NCBI RefSeq assembly: GCF_019749255.1
Contig: NZ_JACWFH010000007.1
Span: 1-64,000 of the forward strand
Direction: 5' to 3'
Source: Mesobacillus maritimus
GTDB taxonomy: Bacteria > Bacillota > Bacilli > Bacillales > Cytobacillaceae
Length of the DNA: 64,000 bases
Positions 34,513 to 44,947 of this stretch are shown piece after piece. The notes below the pieces were generated by a model that did no database searches, had not been told where the DNA came from, and saw nothing but the letters and a program-made list of their open reading frames with translations. Position 1 is the stretch's first letter. Each line of letters starts with the position of its first letter. Both the position numbers and the translations under genes were made by a program.

Positions 34513-34541
34513 TTGTTTTAATTTTTTTAATAATGTATAAA
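34513..34541 (+). promoter_or_regulatory. Sigma-A-like promoter of the TetR-CYP102 unit
   Basis: TTGTTT (34513-34518), 17-base spacer, TATAAA (34536-34541). It ends five bases before an inverted repeat that could be the TetR operator. Confidence 0.5.
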
Positions 34542-34545
34542 TTTA

Positions 34546-34565
34546 GTTAGTGAGTGTTTACTAAC
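34546..34565 (+). promoter_or_regulatory. Inverted repeat, likely TetR operator
   Basis: GTTAGT (34546-34551) and ACTAAC (34560-34565) with eight bases between. It lies just downstream of the -10 box and 22 bases upstream of the TetR gene start. A repressor bound here would block transcription of its own gene and of the P450 gene behind it, as BM3R1 and FatR do in other Bacillus. Confidence 0.6.
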
Positions 34566-34587
34566 CATAGTTGAAAGTGGGGAAACG

Positions 34588-35154
34588 ATGGGGGCTAAAT
34601 CAGGTACAAAGAAAAAGATTATTGAGAAAGCACGTAAACTATTTGCTGAGCGGGGCTTCAATGGAGCTACAACTGCTGAGATTGCTCGACATGTAGGGGT
34701 TTCGGAAGCAGCACTTTATAAGCATTTTAAAAGTAAAAAAGAAATATTCCTAGCCTGTATTACGCCATCTGTTGTTGTGAAAATTGATAAAACCGATGAA
34801 CCAGATATTTACGACATTATCCAAGCAAGGATGGAATTGGTTAAAAGCAATCTTGACAGTTTTAATATTCTTTTTAGGGAATATCCTTATCACCCTGAAC
34901 TCGCAAAAATGTTCCTAGATCAAGTCTATACACAAGATAAACATATGAAACATCTGATGAAGAAGGTCTCAAATGAAAATCTTACGCCTGCACAATCCCT
35001 GATGTATGAAATTGGAATTACGAGCGCAATCTGGGCCATTCTTAATTTTGAAAAGGTCCAGGAGGAGGTAATCTCAGAGAAAATGCCTTTGGGAAATGTG
35101 GCGGATGAAATCGCTAAGTTTGTAATGAGTGGTGTATCAGGAAAAAAAGATTAA
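34588..35154 (+). CDS. TetR/AcrR family regulator, probable repressor of the CYP102 gene
   Basis: A 188-residue TetR-family protein. The N-terminal HTH is KKKIIEKARKLFAERGFNGA then TTAEIARHVGVSEAALYKHF; the C-terminal ligand-binding half is all-helical. It sits 100 bases upstream of the CYP102 gene, in line with it, matching BM3R1-CYP102A1 of B. megaterium and FatR-CYP102A3 of B. subtilis, which respond to fatty acids. It is not close to BM3R1 in sequence by eye, so the ligand is an inference. The ribosome binding site is GTGGGG. Confidence 0.85.
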   Translation: MGAKSGTKKKIIEKARKLFAERGFNGATTAEIARHVGVSEAALYKHFKSKKEIFLACITPSVVVKIDKTDEPDIYDIIQARMELVKSNLDSFNILFREYPYHPELAKMFLDQVYTQDKHMKHLMKKVSNENLTPAQSLMYEIGITSAIWAILNFEKVQEEVISEKMPLGNVADEIAKFVMSGVSGKKD

Positions 35155-35256
35155 TGAGATCAGTTGTTTCAGATACCTTCGAAATCGAAATCAAAGAAAA
35201 AATGGTCGCTAGAAAGTCAAACTTAGATATAAAAATAATGTTTGGGGGAAAAATTC

Positions 35257-37767
35257 ATGGAAAAGATCGCTGAAATTCCACAACCGAAAACATATGGTCC
35301 ACTTGGAAATGTTCCGTTACTGGACAAAGACGCACCAACCTTATCTTTAATGAAAATGGCTGATGAGTATGGTCCAATTTTTAGAATGGAGTTTTTTGGT
35401 GGATTTTCTACCATTGTTCTATCAGGACATGAATGGGTAGCGGAAGTATGTAATGACGCTAAATTCGATAAAAGTCTTGCCGGTGGTCTTCATTTTGTTC
35501 GAGCATTTGCAGGAGACGGCTTGTTTACAGGGAAAACACAGGAATCCAATTGGCAGAAGGCTCATAATATCCTCGTCCCTTCATTTAGCCAACAGGCAAT
35601 GAAGGGATACCATTCAATGATGGTGGATATTGCCCTCCAGCTTGTGCAAAAATGGGCTCGCCAAAATCCAAATGAAGGTATTGATGTACCTGATAATATG
35701 ACAAGACTTACACTTGATACAATCGGCTTATGTGGGTTTAACTACCGATTTAATAGTTTTTATCAAAAGGAGCATAATCCGTTTATTATCAGTATGGTGA
35801 ATTCTCTAGATGAAGCGATGCATCAAAGTGTTCGCCTGCCAATTCAGAACAAGCTGTCAATTTCGAAGAAAAAGCAATATGAGTCAGACATTAAATCGAT
35901 GTTTTCTCTTGTAGATGAACTAATCGCTGAACGTAGGGCACAGGGAGACCAAGGGGAGACCGATTTACTTGCTCGTATGTTAACTGCAAAGGATCCGCAA
36001 ACGGGGGAACAATTGGATGATGAAAATATCCGCTTCCAAATCATTACCTTCTTAATTGCGGGACACGAAACAACGAGTGGGCTCCTATCCTTTGCACTAT
36101 ATTTATTACTTAAAAATCCTGAAGTATTAAATAAGGCTTACGCAGAAGTAGACCAAGTATTAACTAGCCCAATCCCATCATATAAACAAGTTACTCAACT
36201 TAAATATATTCGTATGATTCTCAACGAAGCATTGCGTCTTTATCCAACAGCACCACAGTTCACGCTGTATGCTAAGGAAGACATGGTGCTTGGTGGAAAA
36301 TATCCTATTAAAAAGCGTCAAAATGTTGTGGTTCTTCTTCCACAGCTTCATCGAGATAAAAATGCTTGGGGAGAGGATGCCGAGGAGTTCCGTCCAGAGC
36401 GCTTTGAAGATCCGAAAAAGGTTCCGCATGATGCGTATAAACCATTTGGAAATGGACAGAGAGCGTGTATCGGCATGCAGTTCGCCCTCCATGAAGCTAC
36501 TTTGGTATTAGGAATGATTTTGCAGCATTTTGAAATGATTGACCATACCGATTATCAATTAAAGATCAAACAAACAATGACGTTAAAACCAGATAATTTC
36601 ACCATGAAGGTAAAATTGAGAGATAAGAAGATACTAGATCCATTCTTCGCATCAACTACTGAAACGAAGGAGATCCAATCAAAGCCAGTACCTGCACAGG
36701 GTACCCTTCATGGTGTAAACAATCGTCCGCTTCTTGTTCTATATGGTTCAAATATGGGGACAGCAGAAGGAGTAGCACGGGAAATTTCTGATCTTGCAAG
36801 TTCCTATGGAGTGACAAGTGAAGTTGCTACCCTTGATGACCATGTGGGGAAAATGCCTACAGAAGGCGCCGTTATCATTGTTACTTCTTCTTATAATGGG
36901 AAGCCACCAAAGAATGCTCGTAAATTTGTAAAGTGGCTCGATACTGTTGAGCCAGGTCAATTGAAAGGTGTTCATTATGCGGTGTTTGGCTGTGGGGATA
37001 AGAACTGGTCGAATACGTACCAAAATGTACCGACGTTAATTGATGAACAGCTTGCTCTTAAAGGTGCAACTCGTTTCTCAGCGCGCGGTGAGGCAGATGC
37101 TAGCGGTGAATTCGATAAGCAACTTGGTGATTGGAAGAGTCGCTTGTTAACTGATACCTTGAATGCCTTTGAGTTAACACTTGATGGTACAGAGAATCAA
37201 GAGGTAGAAGGTCTTAAGATACAATATGTAACTGGTTCTGCAAAGTCAGAACAGGAAGTAACGACTCAGTTCCCAGAAGGAGAATTAGATGCCTCTAAGC
37301 TATCTTTCCCAGAAGGGGTGACCTATAAAGTAGGAGATAAGATTGGAGTATTCCCAATCAATGACGTAGATTTAGTCAACCGCATCCTGGGGCGCTTTAA
37401 ATTGAACGGAGAGGATGTTGTTGTTCTTAAGGGAAGTGAGAACCTTGTGAACCTACCTCTAAATCAACCAATCACGCTTTCCACTCTTCTTAAGAATTAT
37501 GTGGATGTGAAGCAGCCTGTTACGCGTAAACAACTAAAAGATCTAGCTGCTCATACGGTCTGTCCACCACATAAATACGAATTAGAATCGATGGCAGAAG
37601 AGGGAATATATGAGCATCGAGTCTTGGAAAAAGGGATTACCATCGTTGACCTCTTAGAGAAATATGAGGCATGTGAAATGTCATTTGAGCACTTTTTGGA
37701 GATTGTGCCGACATTAAAGCCAAAATTTTATTCTGTTTCAAGTTCAAAAGAATCAGTCGTCATCTAA
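35257..37767 (+). CDS. CYP102-type P450 with truncated reductase (lacks NADPH-binding end)
   Basis: An 836-residue protein; full CYP102 enzymes have about 1050. The haem domain is complete: AGDGLFTGK with the Phe of the BM3 position 87, AGHETTSG on the I-helix, and haem Cys 404 in [13 protein letters not shown]. The FMN domain is present ([14 protein letters not shown] near residue 490). The FAD domain begins but stops directly after PKFYSVSSS, the FAD-binding Arg-Tyr-Ser-like strand, with a few odd residues (KESVVI) and a stop. The NADPH site and C-terminal Trp are missing, so self-sufficient hydroxylation of fatty acids is doubtful. ATG 35257 follows GGGGGA. The cause looks like a deletion, not a point stop. 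Confidence 0.92.
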   Translation: MEKIAEIPQPKTYGPLGNVPLLDKDAPTLSLMKMADEYGPIFRMEFFGGFSTIVLSGHEWVAEVCNDAKFDKSLAGGLHFVRAFAGDGLFTGKTQESNWQKAHNILVPSFSQQAMKGYHSMMVDIALQLVQKWARQNPNEGIDVPDNMTRLTLDTIGLCGFNYRFNSFYQKEHNPFIISMVNSLDEAMHQSVRLPIQNKLSISKKKQYESDIKSMFSLVDELIAERRAQGDQGETDLLARMLTAKDPQTGEQLDDENIRFQIITFLIAGHETTSGLLSFALYLLLKNPEVLNKAYAEVDQVLTSPIPSYKQVTQLKYIRMILNEALRLYPTAPQFTLYAKEDMVLGGKYPIKKRQNVVVLLPQLHRDKNAWGEDAEEFRPERFEDPKKVPHDAYKPFGNGQRACIGMQFALHEATLVLGMILQHFEMIDHTDYQLKIKQTMTLKPDNFTMKVKLRDKKILDPFFASTTETKEIQSKPVPAQGTLHGVNNRPLLVLYGSNMGTAEGVAREISDLASSYGVTSEVATLDDHVGKMPTEGAVIIVTSSYNGKPPKNARKFVKWLDTVEPGQLKGVHYAVFGCGDKNWSNTYQNVPTLIDEQLALKGATRFSARGEADASGEFDKQLGDWKSRLLTDTLNAFELTLDGTENQEVEGLKIQYVTGSAKSEQEVTTQFPEGELDASKLSFPEGVTYKVGDKIGVFPINDVDLVNRILGRFKLNGEDVVVLKGSENLVNLPLNQPITLSTLLKNYVDVKQPVTRKQLKDLAAHTVCPPHKYELESMAEEGIYEHRVLEKGITIVDLLEKYEACEMSFEHFLEIVPTLKPKFYSVSSSKESVVI

Positions 37768-37773
37768 AGTTCG

Positions 37774-37806
37774 AAAATGTCCCATAAGCATTGTGGGACA
37801 TTTTTT
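37774..37806 (+). terminator. Terminator right after the truncated P450
   Basis: AAAATGTCCCA (37774-37784) / TGGGACATTTT (37794-37804) followed by T. It starts seven bases after the premature stop. Confidence 0.85.
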
Positions 37807-37828
37807 GAGTTCTAAAGTATTCAAATGA

Positions 37829-37975
37829 GGTTGTGAAACATTCGGAAGGTGGTTCTGAAATAAAAATAAAGGTTGCGAAAGGTTCGGAAGGGGTTCCGAC
37901 GAATCTTGTTCACCAAGGGCAAAGGGATTTTTCTGCATTCTAGGGTTCCGAATGCCTCGGAAGGGAATCCGAAGT
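37829..37975 (+). repeat. Three imperfect hairpin repeats (TCGGAAGG...TTCCGA type)
   Basis: Three related units of about 32 bases begin at 37829, 37871 and 37944. Each has the form GGTT-(G/C)(T/C)GAA-n3-(T/C)TCGGAAGG, then a partly complementary TTCCGA or TCCGA, so each can fold back. The spacing is unequal (42 and 73 bases). No frame is open across them. They lie in the space where the missing P450 reductase end would have been. Confidence 0.55.
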
Positions 37976-37997
37976 ACTATGAAACAACTTAAATGAA

Positions 37998-38046
37998 AAA
38001 AGGACGAATCTAATGTTCACTCGAGCACATAGGATTCGTCCTTTGT
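37998..38046 (-). terminator. Terminator of the symporter gene
   Basis: AAAGGACGAATC (37999-38010) / GATTCGTCCTTT (38033-38044), followed on the minus strand by a T-rich tract. Confidence 0.8.
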
Positions 38047-38047
38047 T

Positions 38048-39256
38048 TTATGCAGCTTTTTTAAGATTTTTCTTGTTCTCTGATTCTTGAACGACTACTG
38101 CAGCTGACGCATCTCCAATGACATTTATGCTTGTTCTAAACATATCTAGGATTCGATCAATGGCTGCTACAAGAGCAATCCCTTCAAGTGGCAGATTAAC
38201 TGATTGGAGAACCATCGTAAGCATAATTAGACCTGCGCCAGGAACACCCGCTGCTCCAATCGAGACCAGCACTGTCATAAACATGACCGTAATCAATTGC
38301 ATGATAGTTAGTTCGATATTAAAGAATTGAGCAATAAAGATGACGGCAATTCCTTGATAGATGGCTGCACCATCCATATTAATTGTTGAACCAAATGGAA
38401 GAACAAAAGAACTAATTTCCTTTGAAACACCCAAATTTTCTTCCGTGTTTTTGATTGAGAGCGGCAATGTGGCTGAACTACTTGCAGTTGTAAAGGCAAA
38501 CAGACCAGCAGGTGCAATTCCTTTTAAAAACACTAGTGGGCTCATTTTACCTAAGGTACGCACAGCGATGGAATAAGTAACAAGTAATTGTATAGCGCAA
38601 GCAATCGCAACGGCAAGAATGACTTTTACGAGTGGCAAAAGAATGTCAAGTCCATAATTTCCAACAATCGGAGCCAAGATCCCGAAAATTCCTATAGGTG
38701 CCAATTTCATGATCACACCTGTGATTTTGTACATGACAAGAGCTAGTGCGTCAAAGAAATTTGCTAATGGCTTCGCTTTTTCTCCAACCGCTGTAATGGC
38801 TAATCCGATTGCAATCGCAATGAAAATGATTTGTAGGATATTGCCTGTGCTTAGTGATTCAAATGGATTCACAGGGATAATATTCAAAATCGTATCTATT
38901 ACACTTGGAATCTCTGTTTTTTCTGCACTTTCGGTTGGTAATGTGATATCAAGCCCTTTCCCTGGTGAAATACCAAAGCCGACTAAAAGGCCAATCACAA
39001 CCGCCATAAAGGTGGTTCCCATAAAATAGGTAATCGTTTTGCCGCCAACAGACAAGAGTTTTTTTATATTATTCAAGCTAGTGATACCAGTAATAAGGGA
39101 AGCTAAGACTAATGGAACAACAATAAATTTAATTAACCGGAGAAAAAGGTCTCCTAATGGTTGAACAACTTCAATCTTTGGCCCAAATATAGCACCTAAA
39201 ATAATCGCAAGAATAAAACCAATGAAAATCTGCGCAAGCATTCCAAACTTTTTCAC
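38048..39256 (-). CDS. Dicarboxylate/amino acid:cation symporter (DAACS family)
   Basis: A 402-residue membrane protein of the GltPh/SstT/DctA family. Marks: the Ser-rich re-entrant loop FTTASSSATLPLSI, the SFVLPFGSTINMDGAAIY motif, and GVPGAGLIMLTMVLQS near the second hairpin. RTSINVIGDASAAVVV is the C-terminal substrate region. The substrate is likely an acidic or hydroxyl amino acid; the gene directly before it encodes threonine synthase 12 bases away, which hints at threonine or serine, but this is inference. Start GTG 39256 with AGGAGG. Confidence 0.9.
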   Translation of the reverse strand: MKKFGMLAQIFIGFILAIILGAIFGPKIEVVQPLGDLFLRLIKFIVVPLVLASLITGITSLNNIKKLLSVGGKTITYFMGTTFMAVVIGLLVGFGISPGKGLDITLPTESAEKTEIPSVIDTILNIIPVNPFESLSTGNILQIIFIAIAIGLAITAVGEKAKPLANFFDALALVMYKITGVIMKLAPIGIFGILAPIVGNYGLDILLPLVKVILAVAIACAIQLLVTYSIAVRTLGKMSPLVFLKGIAPAGLFAFTTASSSATLPLSIKNTEENLGVSKEISSFVLPFGSTINMDGAAIYQGIAVIFIAQFFNIELTIMQLITVMFMTVLVSIGAAGVPGAGLIMLTMVLQSVNLPLEGIALVAAIDRILDMFRTSINVIGDASAAVVVQESENKKNLKKAA

Positions 39257-39267
39257 AAATGGCCTCC

Positions 39268-40485
39268 TTATCCCGTAATTACATCTTCGGGCTGTAATAA
39301 TGGAACATTGGAGAGATCAACGGATTCCGGATATTTAATTCCTTGCCCAGTATTTAAGCAGATGACTTTGTCGTCTGCGTTTATCCAATTTTGTTCACGC
39401 AATGTTCGTGCAGCTGCAAATGTTGCTGCACCTTCAGGGCAGATAAAGTTTCCTTCTAGTTCCGCAACATCTTTTTGTGCTTGTGAAAGATCGGCTTCGG
39501 AAACTGCAACTGCACAACCATCTGTTTGATAGATAGCTTCAAGAACGAGAAAATCTCCAAGCGCCTTTGGCACATTAATTCCAAACGCACTAGTTTCTGA
39601 GTTTTCCCAGAACTCTGACTCGGTTTTTCCTTCTTGCCATGCTTTGACAATTGGGGCACACCCTTCAGCCTGTACGGCTACTAATCTAGGTAATTTTTCT
39701 GATGAAATCCAACCTAACTCACGCAATTCAAGAAGGGCTTTATAAATACCGATTAGTCCTACACCGCCACCTGTTGGATACAGAATCACATCAGGTATTT
39801 CCCAATTTAACTGTTCTAAAATTTCATAGCCCATCGTTTTCTTTCCTTCAATTCGATAAGGTTCTTTTAACGTGGATGCGTCATATATTCCTTTTTCCTT
39901 TACTAGCTTCCCGACTATTTTCCCGGCATCGCTTATTAATCCATTTACTAAATGAAGGTCACCGCCAGAGATGGCAACTTCCTTACGTGTGATGGTAGGT
40001 GCATCCTCAGGCATTACAATGGTCGCTTTTATACCTGCCTTGGCAGCATAAAGGGCCCAAGCAGCACCAGCGTTCCCATTAGTGGGCATCGCTAGTTGCT
40101 TTACACCTAGCTCTTTTGCCTTTGAAACTCCAACGCTAGCTCCACGTGTCTTAAAGGATCCTGTTGGAATAATGCCTTCGTCTTTAATATACAAATTTTT
40201 GATATCCATTTTCTTGCCTAGTTCTTTCATATGAACAAATGGAGTCATACCTTCATCTAACGATACGACGTTCTCTTCCTGTTTGACTGGAAGTATCTCA
40301 TGGTATCTCCATAAATTACCTTTTCGGGTAGTTACATCTTCCTTTTTTAGATTAGCTTTAATTTCATTCAAATTATAGCGTACCAACAATGGGGAACCAC
40401 ATTGGCAAAGTTGTTGAACTTCATGTTCTGGATAGACTTCCTGGCATTTCGGACATTCTAGGTGTGAAACATAACTAAAAGACAT
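39268..40485 (-). CDS. thrC: Threonine synthase
   Basis: A 405-residue PLP enzyme of the threonine synthase type with an N-terminal zinc-ribbon-like segment: CPKCQEVYPE and CQCGSPLLV. The PLP Lys is in PTGSFKTRGASVGVSKAKELG, the phosphate-binding loop in PTGGGVGLIGIYKALLEL. It converts O-phosphohomoserine to threonine. Start ATG 40485 with AGGAGG seven bases away; the frame is open 19 codons further up but without a binding site. It is not linked to hom or thrB here but to a symporter. A housekeeping thrC may lie elsewhere. Confidence 0.88.
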   Translation of the reverse strand: MSFSYVSHLECPKCQEVYPEHEVQQLCQCGSPLLVRYNLNEIKANLKKEDVTTRKGNLWRYHEILPVKQEENVVSLDEGMTPFVHMKELGKKMDIKNLYIKDEGIIPTGSFKTRGASVGVSKAKELGVKQLAMPTNGNAGAAWALYAAKAGIKATIVMPEDAPTITRKEVAISGGDLHLVNGLISDAGKIVGKLVKEKGIYDASTLKEPYRIEGKKTMGYEILEQLNWEIPDVILYPTGGGVGLIGIYKALLELRELGWISSEKLPRLVAVQAEGCAPIVKAWQEGKTESEFWENSETSAFGINVPKALGDFLVLEAIYQTDGCAVAVSEADLSQAQKDVAELEGNFICPEGAATFAAARTLREQNWINADDKVICLNTGQGIKYPESVDLSNVPLLQPEDVITG

Positions 40486-40844
40486 AACAAATCCTCCTAT
40501 GATATCTAATTGCTTAGTGTTCTTGTTTACACTATTTTTCAAATTTTCTATATTGGTGAATTATCTATGTTAAGATTAATAATAGTATTCCTACTTGTCA
40601 ACTTGTATTTATTTTAAAAGCATACTCTAAAAGCTAAAATGTCCCATCGGGTGCTTTAGACTTGTGACTTGTGACAGGAACTGATGTATAAACATAAAAT
40701 AATTCATAAAACCAACTTGACTTATAGGAATAGTATAATTATGATGAAATTATCATTTTTGACTAAAATGTATGGGAATTATGAATCTATCATTTATAAT
40801 GACAAAGTATGACAAGTTTAGATTTCTTTGTGAGGTGGATATTG
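40486..40844. other. Divergent intergenic region between thrC and cysJ
   Basis: About 360 AT-rich bases without a gene. The CATTTATAAT at 40791-40800 could hold a -10 box for cysJI. The segment TATGGGAATTAT (40771-40782) resembles the GGAATT core of CymR sites seen before Bacillus sulfur genes; I consider this weak. Confidence 0.35.
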
Positions 40845-42695
40845 TTGCAACTTCAGGTATTGAACAGTCCGTTTAATCAGGAGCAAGCAGAGCTCCTTAA
40901 TCGATTATTGCCTACTTTGACTGAATCACAAAAGGTTTGGTTAAGTGGCTTTCTTGCTGCATCTCAATCAGTTTCACAGGCGGCTGTGCCGTTAGAATCA
41001 ACAGGGGCACAAACTGTAGAAGCTCCTACTCCGAACGTAGTTAAAAGTGTTCCAAAAGATGTAACCATTCTTTATGGTTCACAAACAGGGAATGCGCAGG
41101 GGCTAGCGAAAAAAGCTGGTGAAAGTCTCGAAGGAAACGGGTATCAAGTAACGGTCTCAGCGATGAGCGATTTTAAACCGAATAATTTAAAAAAGGTTAA
41201 CAATCTTCTTATTATTGTGAGCACACATGGAGAAGGCGAGCCACCAGATAATGCGATATCCTTTCATGAATTTCTTCATGGAAGAAGAGCACCAAAGCTG
41301 GAGGAACTTCATTTTTCTGTGTTGTCACTCGGAGATAGTTCATATGAGTTTTTCTGTGAAACTGGCAAACAATTTGATAAAAAGTTGGAAGAACTTGGCG
41401 GCACAAGGCTTTACCCTCGCTTTGATTGTGATCTTGATTTTGATGAGCCAGCGGCTGAATGGCTTGAGGGCGTGCTAGCAAGCCTTAACGAAATTCAAGC
41501 GGGAAGTGAAAATCAAGAAGTAGATGGCTTAGGTTCAATCTTGCCAGCATCACAAAAAGTGGAATCTGTGTATTCAAGAACCAATCCATTTAAAGCGGAA
41601 GTGCTGGAAAATCTTAATTTAAATGGGCGTGGCTCTAATAAAGAAACACGTCATCTTGAATTATCACTTGAAGGGTCAGGTCTTACCTTTAAACCAGGGG
41701 ATAGTTTGGGAATCTATCCAGAAAATGATCCTGCTTTAGTAGAGATGCTTCTTGAGCATCTAAGCTGGAGTCCGGATCAAACGGTAACCATTAATAAACA
41801 AGGGGATATTCGATCCCTTAAAGAGGCACTGGTTTCTTATTATGAAATTACCGTCCTTACAAAGCCACTTCTGCAGAAAGTTGCAGACCTATCAAATCAA
41901 GAAGACTTACGTAAGCTATTAGAACCGGGAAATGAAGAACAACTGAAAACTTATCTAAATGGTCGTGATCTCCTTGATTTAGTCCGGGACTTTGGACCAT
42001 GGGGGAATACAGCTCAGGAGTTTGTATCCATTTTACGGAAAATGCCAGCACGTCTGTACTCAATTGCAAGCAGCTTAGCAGCTAATCCCGATGAAGTTCA
42101 TTTGACCATAGGTGCAGTCCGTTATGATGCTCATGGTAGAGAACGAAAAGGAGTGGCTTCAATCCTATGCGCTGAGCGTTTACAAGCTGGTGACACTTTA
42201 CCGGTATACGTCCAACATAATGATAACTTTGCACTTCCGGAAAACCCTGACACTCCCATTATCATGGTGGGGCCTGGAACTGGGGTAGCGCCATTCCGTT
42301 CGTTTATGCAAGAGCGTGAAGAAATCGGTGCTGAAGGAAAATCATGGATGTTCTTTGGGGATCAACATTTTGTAACGGATTTCCTCTATCAAACAGAGTG
42401 GCAACAATGGCTTAAAGATGGGGTCCTTACGAAAATGGATGTTGCATTTTCACGTGATACTGACCAAAAGGTCTATGTGCAGCATCGCATGCTTGAACAA
42501 AGCAAGGAATTGTTTACTTGGCTAGAAGAAGGGGCAGTTGTGTACATCTGTGGAGATGAAAAACATATGGCCCACGATGTTCATCAAACATTGCTTAAAA
42601 TTATTGAAACAGAAGGCAGTATGGACCACGAACAAGCAAAAGAATACTTAGCACAAATGCAACAGCAAAAGCGTTATCAGCGTGATGTATACTGA
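40845..42695 (+). CDS. cysJ: Sulfite reductase [NADPH] flavoprotein alpha-subunit
   Basis: A 616-residue diflavin reductase, full length for CysJ. FMN domain near residues 75-210 (VTILYGSQTGNAQGLAK), FAD domain with ARLYSIASSLAANP near 415, NADPH domain with MVGPGTGVAPFRSFMQER near 485 and a C-terminal KRYQRDVY. It passes electrons from NADPH to CysI. The start is TTG 40845, six bases after GAGGTGG; this gives the family start LQLQVLNSPFNQEQAELLN. It pairs with cysI 25 bases downstream. It also shows what the truncated P450 reductase lacks. Confidence 0.94.
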   Translation: MQLQVLNSPFNQEQAELLNRLLPTLTESQKVWLSGFLAASQSVSQAAVPLESTGAQTVEAPTPNVVKSVPKDVTILYGSQTGNAQGLAKKAGESLEGNGYQVTVSAMSDFKPNNLKKVNNLLIIVSTHGEGEPPDNAISFHEFLHGRRAPKLEELHFSVLSLGDSSYEFFCETGKQFDKKLEELGGTRLYPRFDCDLDFDEPAAEWLEGVLASLNEIQAGSENQEVDGLGSILPASQKVESVYSRTNPFKAEVLENLNLNGRGSNKETRHLELSLEGSGLTFKPGDSLGIYPENDPALVEMLLEHLSWSPDQTVTINKQGDIRSLKEALVSYYEITVLTKPLLQKVADLSNQEDLRKLLEPGNEEQLKTYLNGRDLLDLVRDFGPWGNTAQEFVSILRKMPARLYSIASSLAANPDEVHLTIGAVRYDAHGRERKGVASILCAERLQAGDTLPVYVQHNDNFALPENPDTPIIMVGPGTGVAPFRSFMQEREEIGAEGKSWMFFGDQHFVTDFLYQTEWQQWLKDGVLTKMDVAFSRDTDQKVYVQHRMLEQSKELFTWLEEGAVVYICGDEKHMAHDVHQTLLKIIETEGSMDHEQAKEYLAQMQQQKRYQRDVY

Positions 42696-42720
42696 TTGGA
42701 TTTGAAAGGAGTTTAGCAAC

Positions 42721-44439
42721 ATGGTGAAACAAGTATTAAAGGCACCAGAAGGCTCACCAAGTGATGTTGAGCGTATAAAAGAGGAAAGTAACTATTTACG
42801 TGGTACATTAAAGGAAGTCATGCTTGATCGACTTAGCGCTGGAATTCCTGATGATGACAATCGTTTAATGAAGCATCATGGGAGCTATTTGCAAGATGAC
42901 CGAGACCTTCGGAATGAACGGCAAAAACAAAAATTAGAACCAGCGTATCAGTTTATGTTACGTGTCCGTTTGCCTGGTGGAGTTGCCACACCTTCACAAT
43001 GGCTTGTTATGGATGAACTTGCGAAAAAAAATGGAAATGGCACTCTGAAAATCACAACTAGACAGACATTTCAGATGCATGGAATCTTAAAATGGAATAT
43101 GAAAAATACGATTCAGGAAATTCATGGAACTCTTTTAGATACAATTGCTGCCTGCGGTGATGTAAACCGTAACGTATTATCTACCGCGAATCCTTATCAA
43201 TCTGAAGTCCATACCGAAGTCTACAATTGGGCGAAAAAATTGAGTGATGATTTGTTACCTCGGACAAGAGCGTATCATGAGGTATGGTTAGATGAAGAAA
43301 AAGTAGCTGGTACCCCTGAAATTGAAGAAGTTGAACCTATGTATGGCCCGCTTTATTTGCCAAGAAAGTTTAAAATTGGTATTGCCGTTCCACCATCAAA
43401 TGATATCGATGTCTTTTCACAGGATTTAGGTTTGATCGCAATCGTGGAAGATGGAAAGCTTATCGGGTTTAACGTCGCAATCGGTGGTGGAATGGGGAGT
43501 TCACATGGAGATAAAACGACCTATCCACAGCTTGCCAAAGTAATTGGATTCTGTAAGCCGGAGCAAGTATATGAGGTAGCGGAGAAAACGATTACCATTC
43601 AGCGTGATTACGGAAATCGTTCCGCTCGGAAAAATGCTCGCTTTAAGTATACAGTCGACCGCCTAGGATTGGAAAATGTCAAGGAAGAACTTGAAAGCAG
43701 ACTAGGCTGGAGTCTAGGAGAAGCGAAGCCTTATCATTTTGACCATAACGGCGACCGCTATGGTTGGGTGAAAGGGGTAGGAGGAAAATGGCATCTTACC
43801 TTATTTATTGAAAATGGCCGCGTTGCAGACTTTGATGATTATAAATTGATGACAGGCCTACGGGAGATTGCTAAAATCCATACCGGTGAGTTCCGCTTGA
43901 CTACGAATCAGAACTTGATTATTGCAAATGTAACAAGCCAGAAAAAGAAAAAGATTAACGAACTCGTTGAACTATATGGATTGTCTGATGGCAAGCATAT
44001 TTCTGCACTTCGTCGCAGTTCAATGGCATGTGTTGCTCTCCCAACATGTGGGTTAGCGATGGCCGAATCAGAACGGTACTTACCACAATTAATTGATAAG
44101 ATTGAAGAGATTGTTAACGAAAGTGGACTACGTGATAAAGAAATTACGATCCGTATGACGGGTTGTCCAAACGGGTGCGCGCGTCCAGGACTTGGCGAAA
44201 TTGCCTTTATGGGCAAGGCGCCAGGGAAATACAATATGTATCTAGGCGCAGCATTTGATGGCAGTCGTTTAAATAAAATGTATCGGGAAAACATTGGGGA
44301 AGAAGAAATCTTAAGCGAGCTTCGTGAGATCCTTCCTCGCTATGCAAAAGAACGAAATGAAGGCGAACATTTTGGTGATTTTGTGATTCGGGTTGGGATT
44401 ATTGGAGAAACAACAGACGGAACCAATTTCCATTCATAA
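42721..44439 (+). CDS. cysI: Sulfite reductase [NADPH] hemoprotein beta-subunit
   Basis: A 572-residue sirohaem/4Fe-4S protein. The four cluster-binding cysteines are in [16 protein letters not shown] (near residue 437) and [12 protein letters not shown] (near 480), in the expected order. N-terminal half has [13 protein letters not shown], the sirohaem-binding Arg region. It reduces sulfite to sulfide with six electrons from CysJ. Ribosome binding site AAAGGAG. A strong terminator follows, closing the cysJI unit. Confidence 0.95.
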   Translation: MVKQVLKAPEGSPSDVERIKEESNYLRGTLKEVMLDRLSAGIPDDDNRLMKHHGSYLQDDRDLRNERQKQKLEPAYQFMLRVRLPGGVATPSQWLVMDELAKKNGNGTLKITTRQTFQMHGILKWNMKNTIQEIHGTLLDTIAACGDVNRNVLSTANPYQSEVHTEVYNWAKKLSDDLLPRTRAYHEVWLDEEKVAGTPEIEEVEPMYGPLYLPRKFKIGIAVPPSNDIDVFSQDLGLIAIVEDGKLIGFNVAIGGGMGSSHGDKTTYPQLAKVIGFCKPEQVYEVAEKTITIQRDYGNRSARKNARFKYTVDRLGLENVKEELESRLGWSLGEAKPYHFDHNGDRYGWVKGVGGKWHLTLFIENGRVADFDDYKLMTGLREIAKIHTGEFRLTTNQNLIIANVTSQKKKKINELVELYGLSDGKHISALRRSSMACVALPTCGLAMAESERYLPQLIDKIEEIVNESGLRDKEITIRMTGCPNGCARPGLGEIAFMGKAPGKYNMYLGAAFDGSRLNKMYRENIGEEEILSELREILPRYAKERNEGEHFGDFVIRVGIIGETTDGTNFHS

Positions 44440-44445
44440 TTGTTA

Positions 44446-44484
44446 AAAAAGAGACGGGATTTAATTTTCCTGTCTCTTTTTTTA
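44446..44484 (+). terminator. Terminator of cysJI
   Basis: AAAAGAGACGGGA (44447-44459) / TCCTGTCTCTTTT (44468-44480), followed by more T. Confidence 0.85.
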
Positions 44485-44889
44485 ATAAAGGTTGACACAA
44501 TGTTGGTTATTAATTAAAGATGGATTTCCCCAAGGTCGTATTGTAAGGTTGTTGCTACCAGTCTACCACCAATTATAAACACAAGTTAAGCTAATCAGTG
44601 CGAAAATTATAGTTTACTAGCTGCGTTCTAGTAAATTAAGTCTACAACTTAAACAACAAAGAAAAAAGGATGATAAAAAGCCTAAAATATTTCTTCGATG
44701 TTTTCAAAATATTCATATTTACATCCAAAAGCTCATTGTTTCATACATCTTTTAGGTGTAAAATATTAGCAAGATGATCATTAATGCACTGATTGCACAG
44801 TCATTGAATTTATTGAAAAGGGTTGGTGGTTTAGGCTTAATCTTAAAAATGGATATGATAGGTATCGCTTTTTATTTTTCGCTAGGAAA
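44485..44889. other. Gap without gene upstream of phaR
   Basis: About 400 AT-rich bases. I see no coding frame of note and no known RNA element. The promoter of phaRC should be near its right end; a TATGAT at 44854-44859 is a possible -10 box. Confidence 0.4.
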
Positions 44890-44907
44890 TGAATGAGTAT
44901 TCATTCA
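44890..44907 (+). promoter_or_regulatory. FadR operator upstream of phaRC
   Basis: The 18-base palindrome TGAATGAGTATTCATTCA matches the known Bacillus FadR (YsiA, TetR family) consensus TGAATGANTANTCATTCA at every fixed position. FadR represses fatty-acid degradation genes until long-chain acyl-CoA binds. Here it sits 40 bases before phaR, so the storage polymer genes should be turned on by acyl-CoA. Confidence 0.85.
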
Positions 44908-44947
44908 ACTCACGGATATTTTAATCTACAATACAGGGGTGAAGGAC

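Noticed and set aside
37829-37975. CRISPR array
   Set aside because: Only three units with unequal spacing (42 and 73 bases) and imperfect repeats; no cas genes in the window.
40486-40844. T-box or S-box (SAM) riboswitch before thrC or cysJ
   Set aside because: No AGGGTGGAACCGCG-type T-box sequence and no SAM-I core is visible on either strand.
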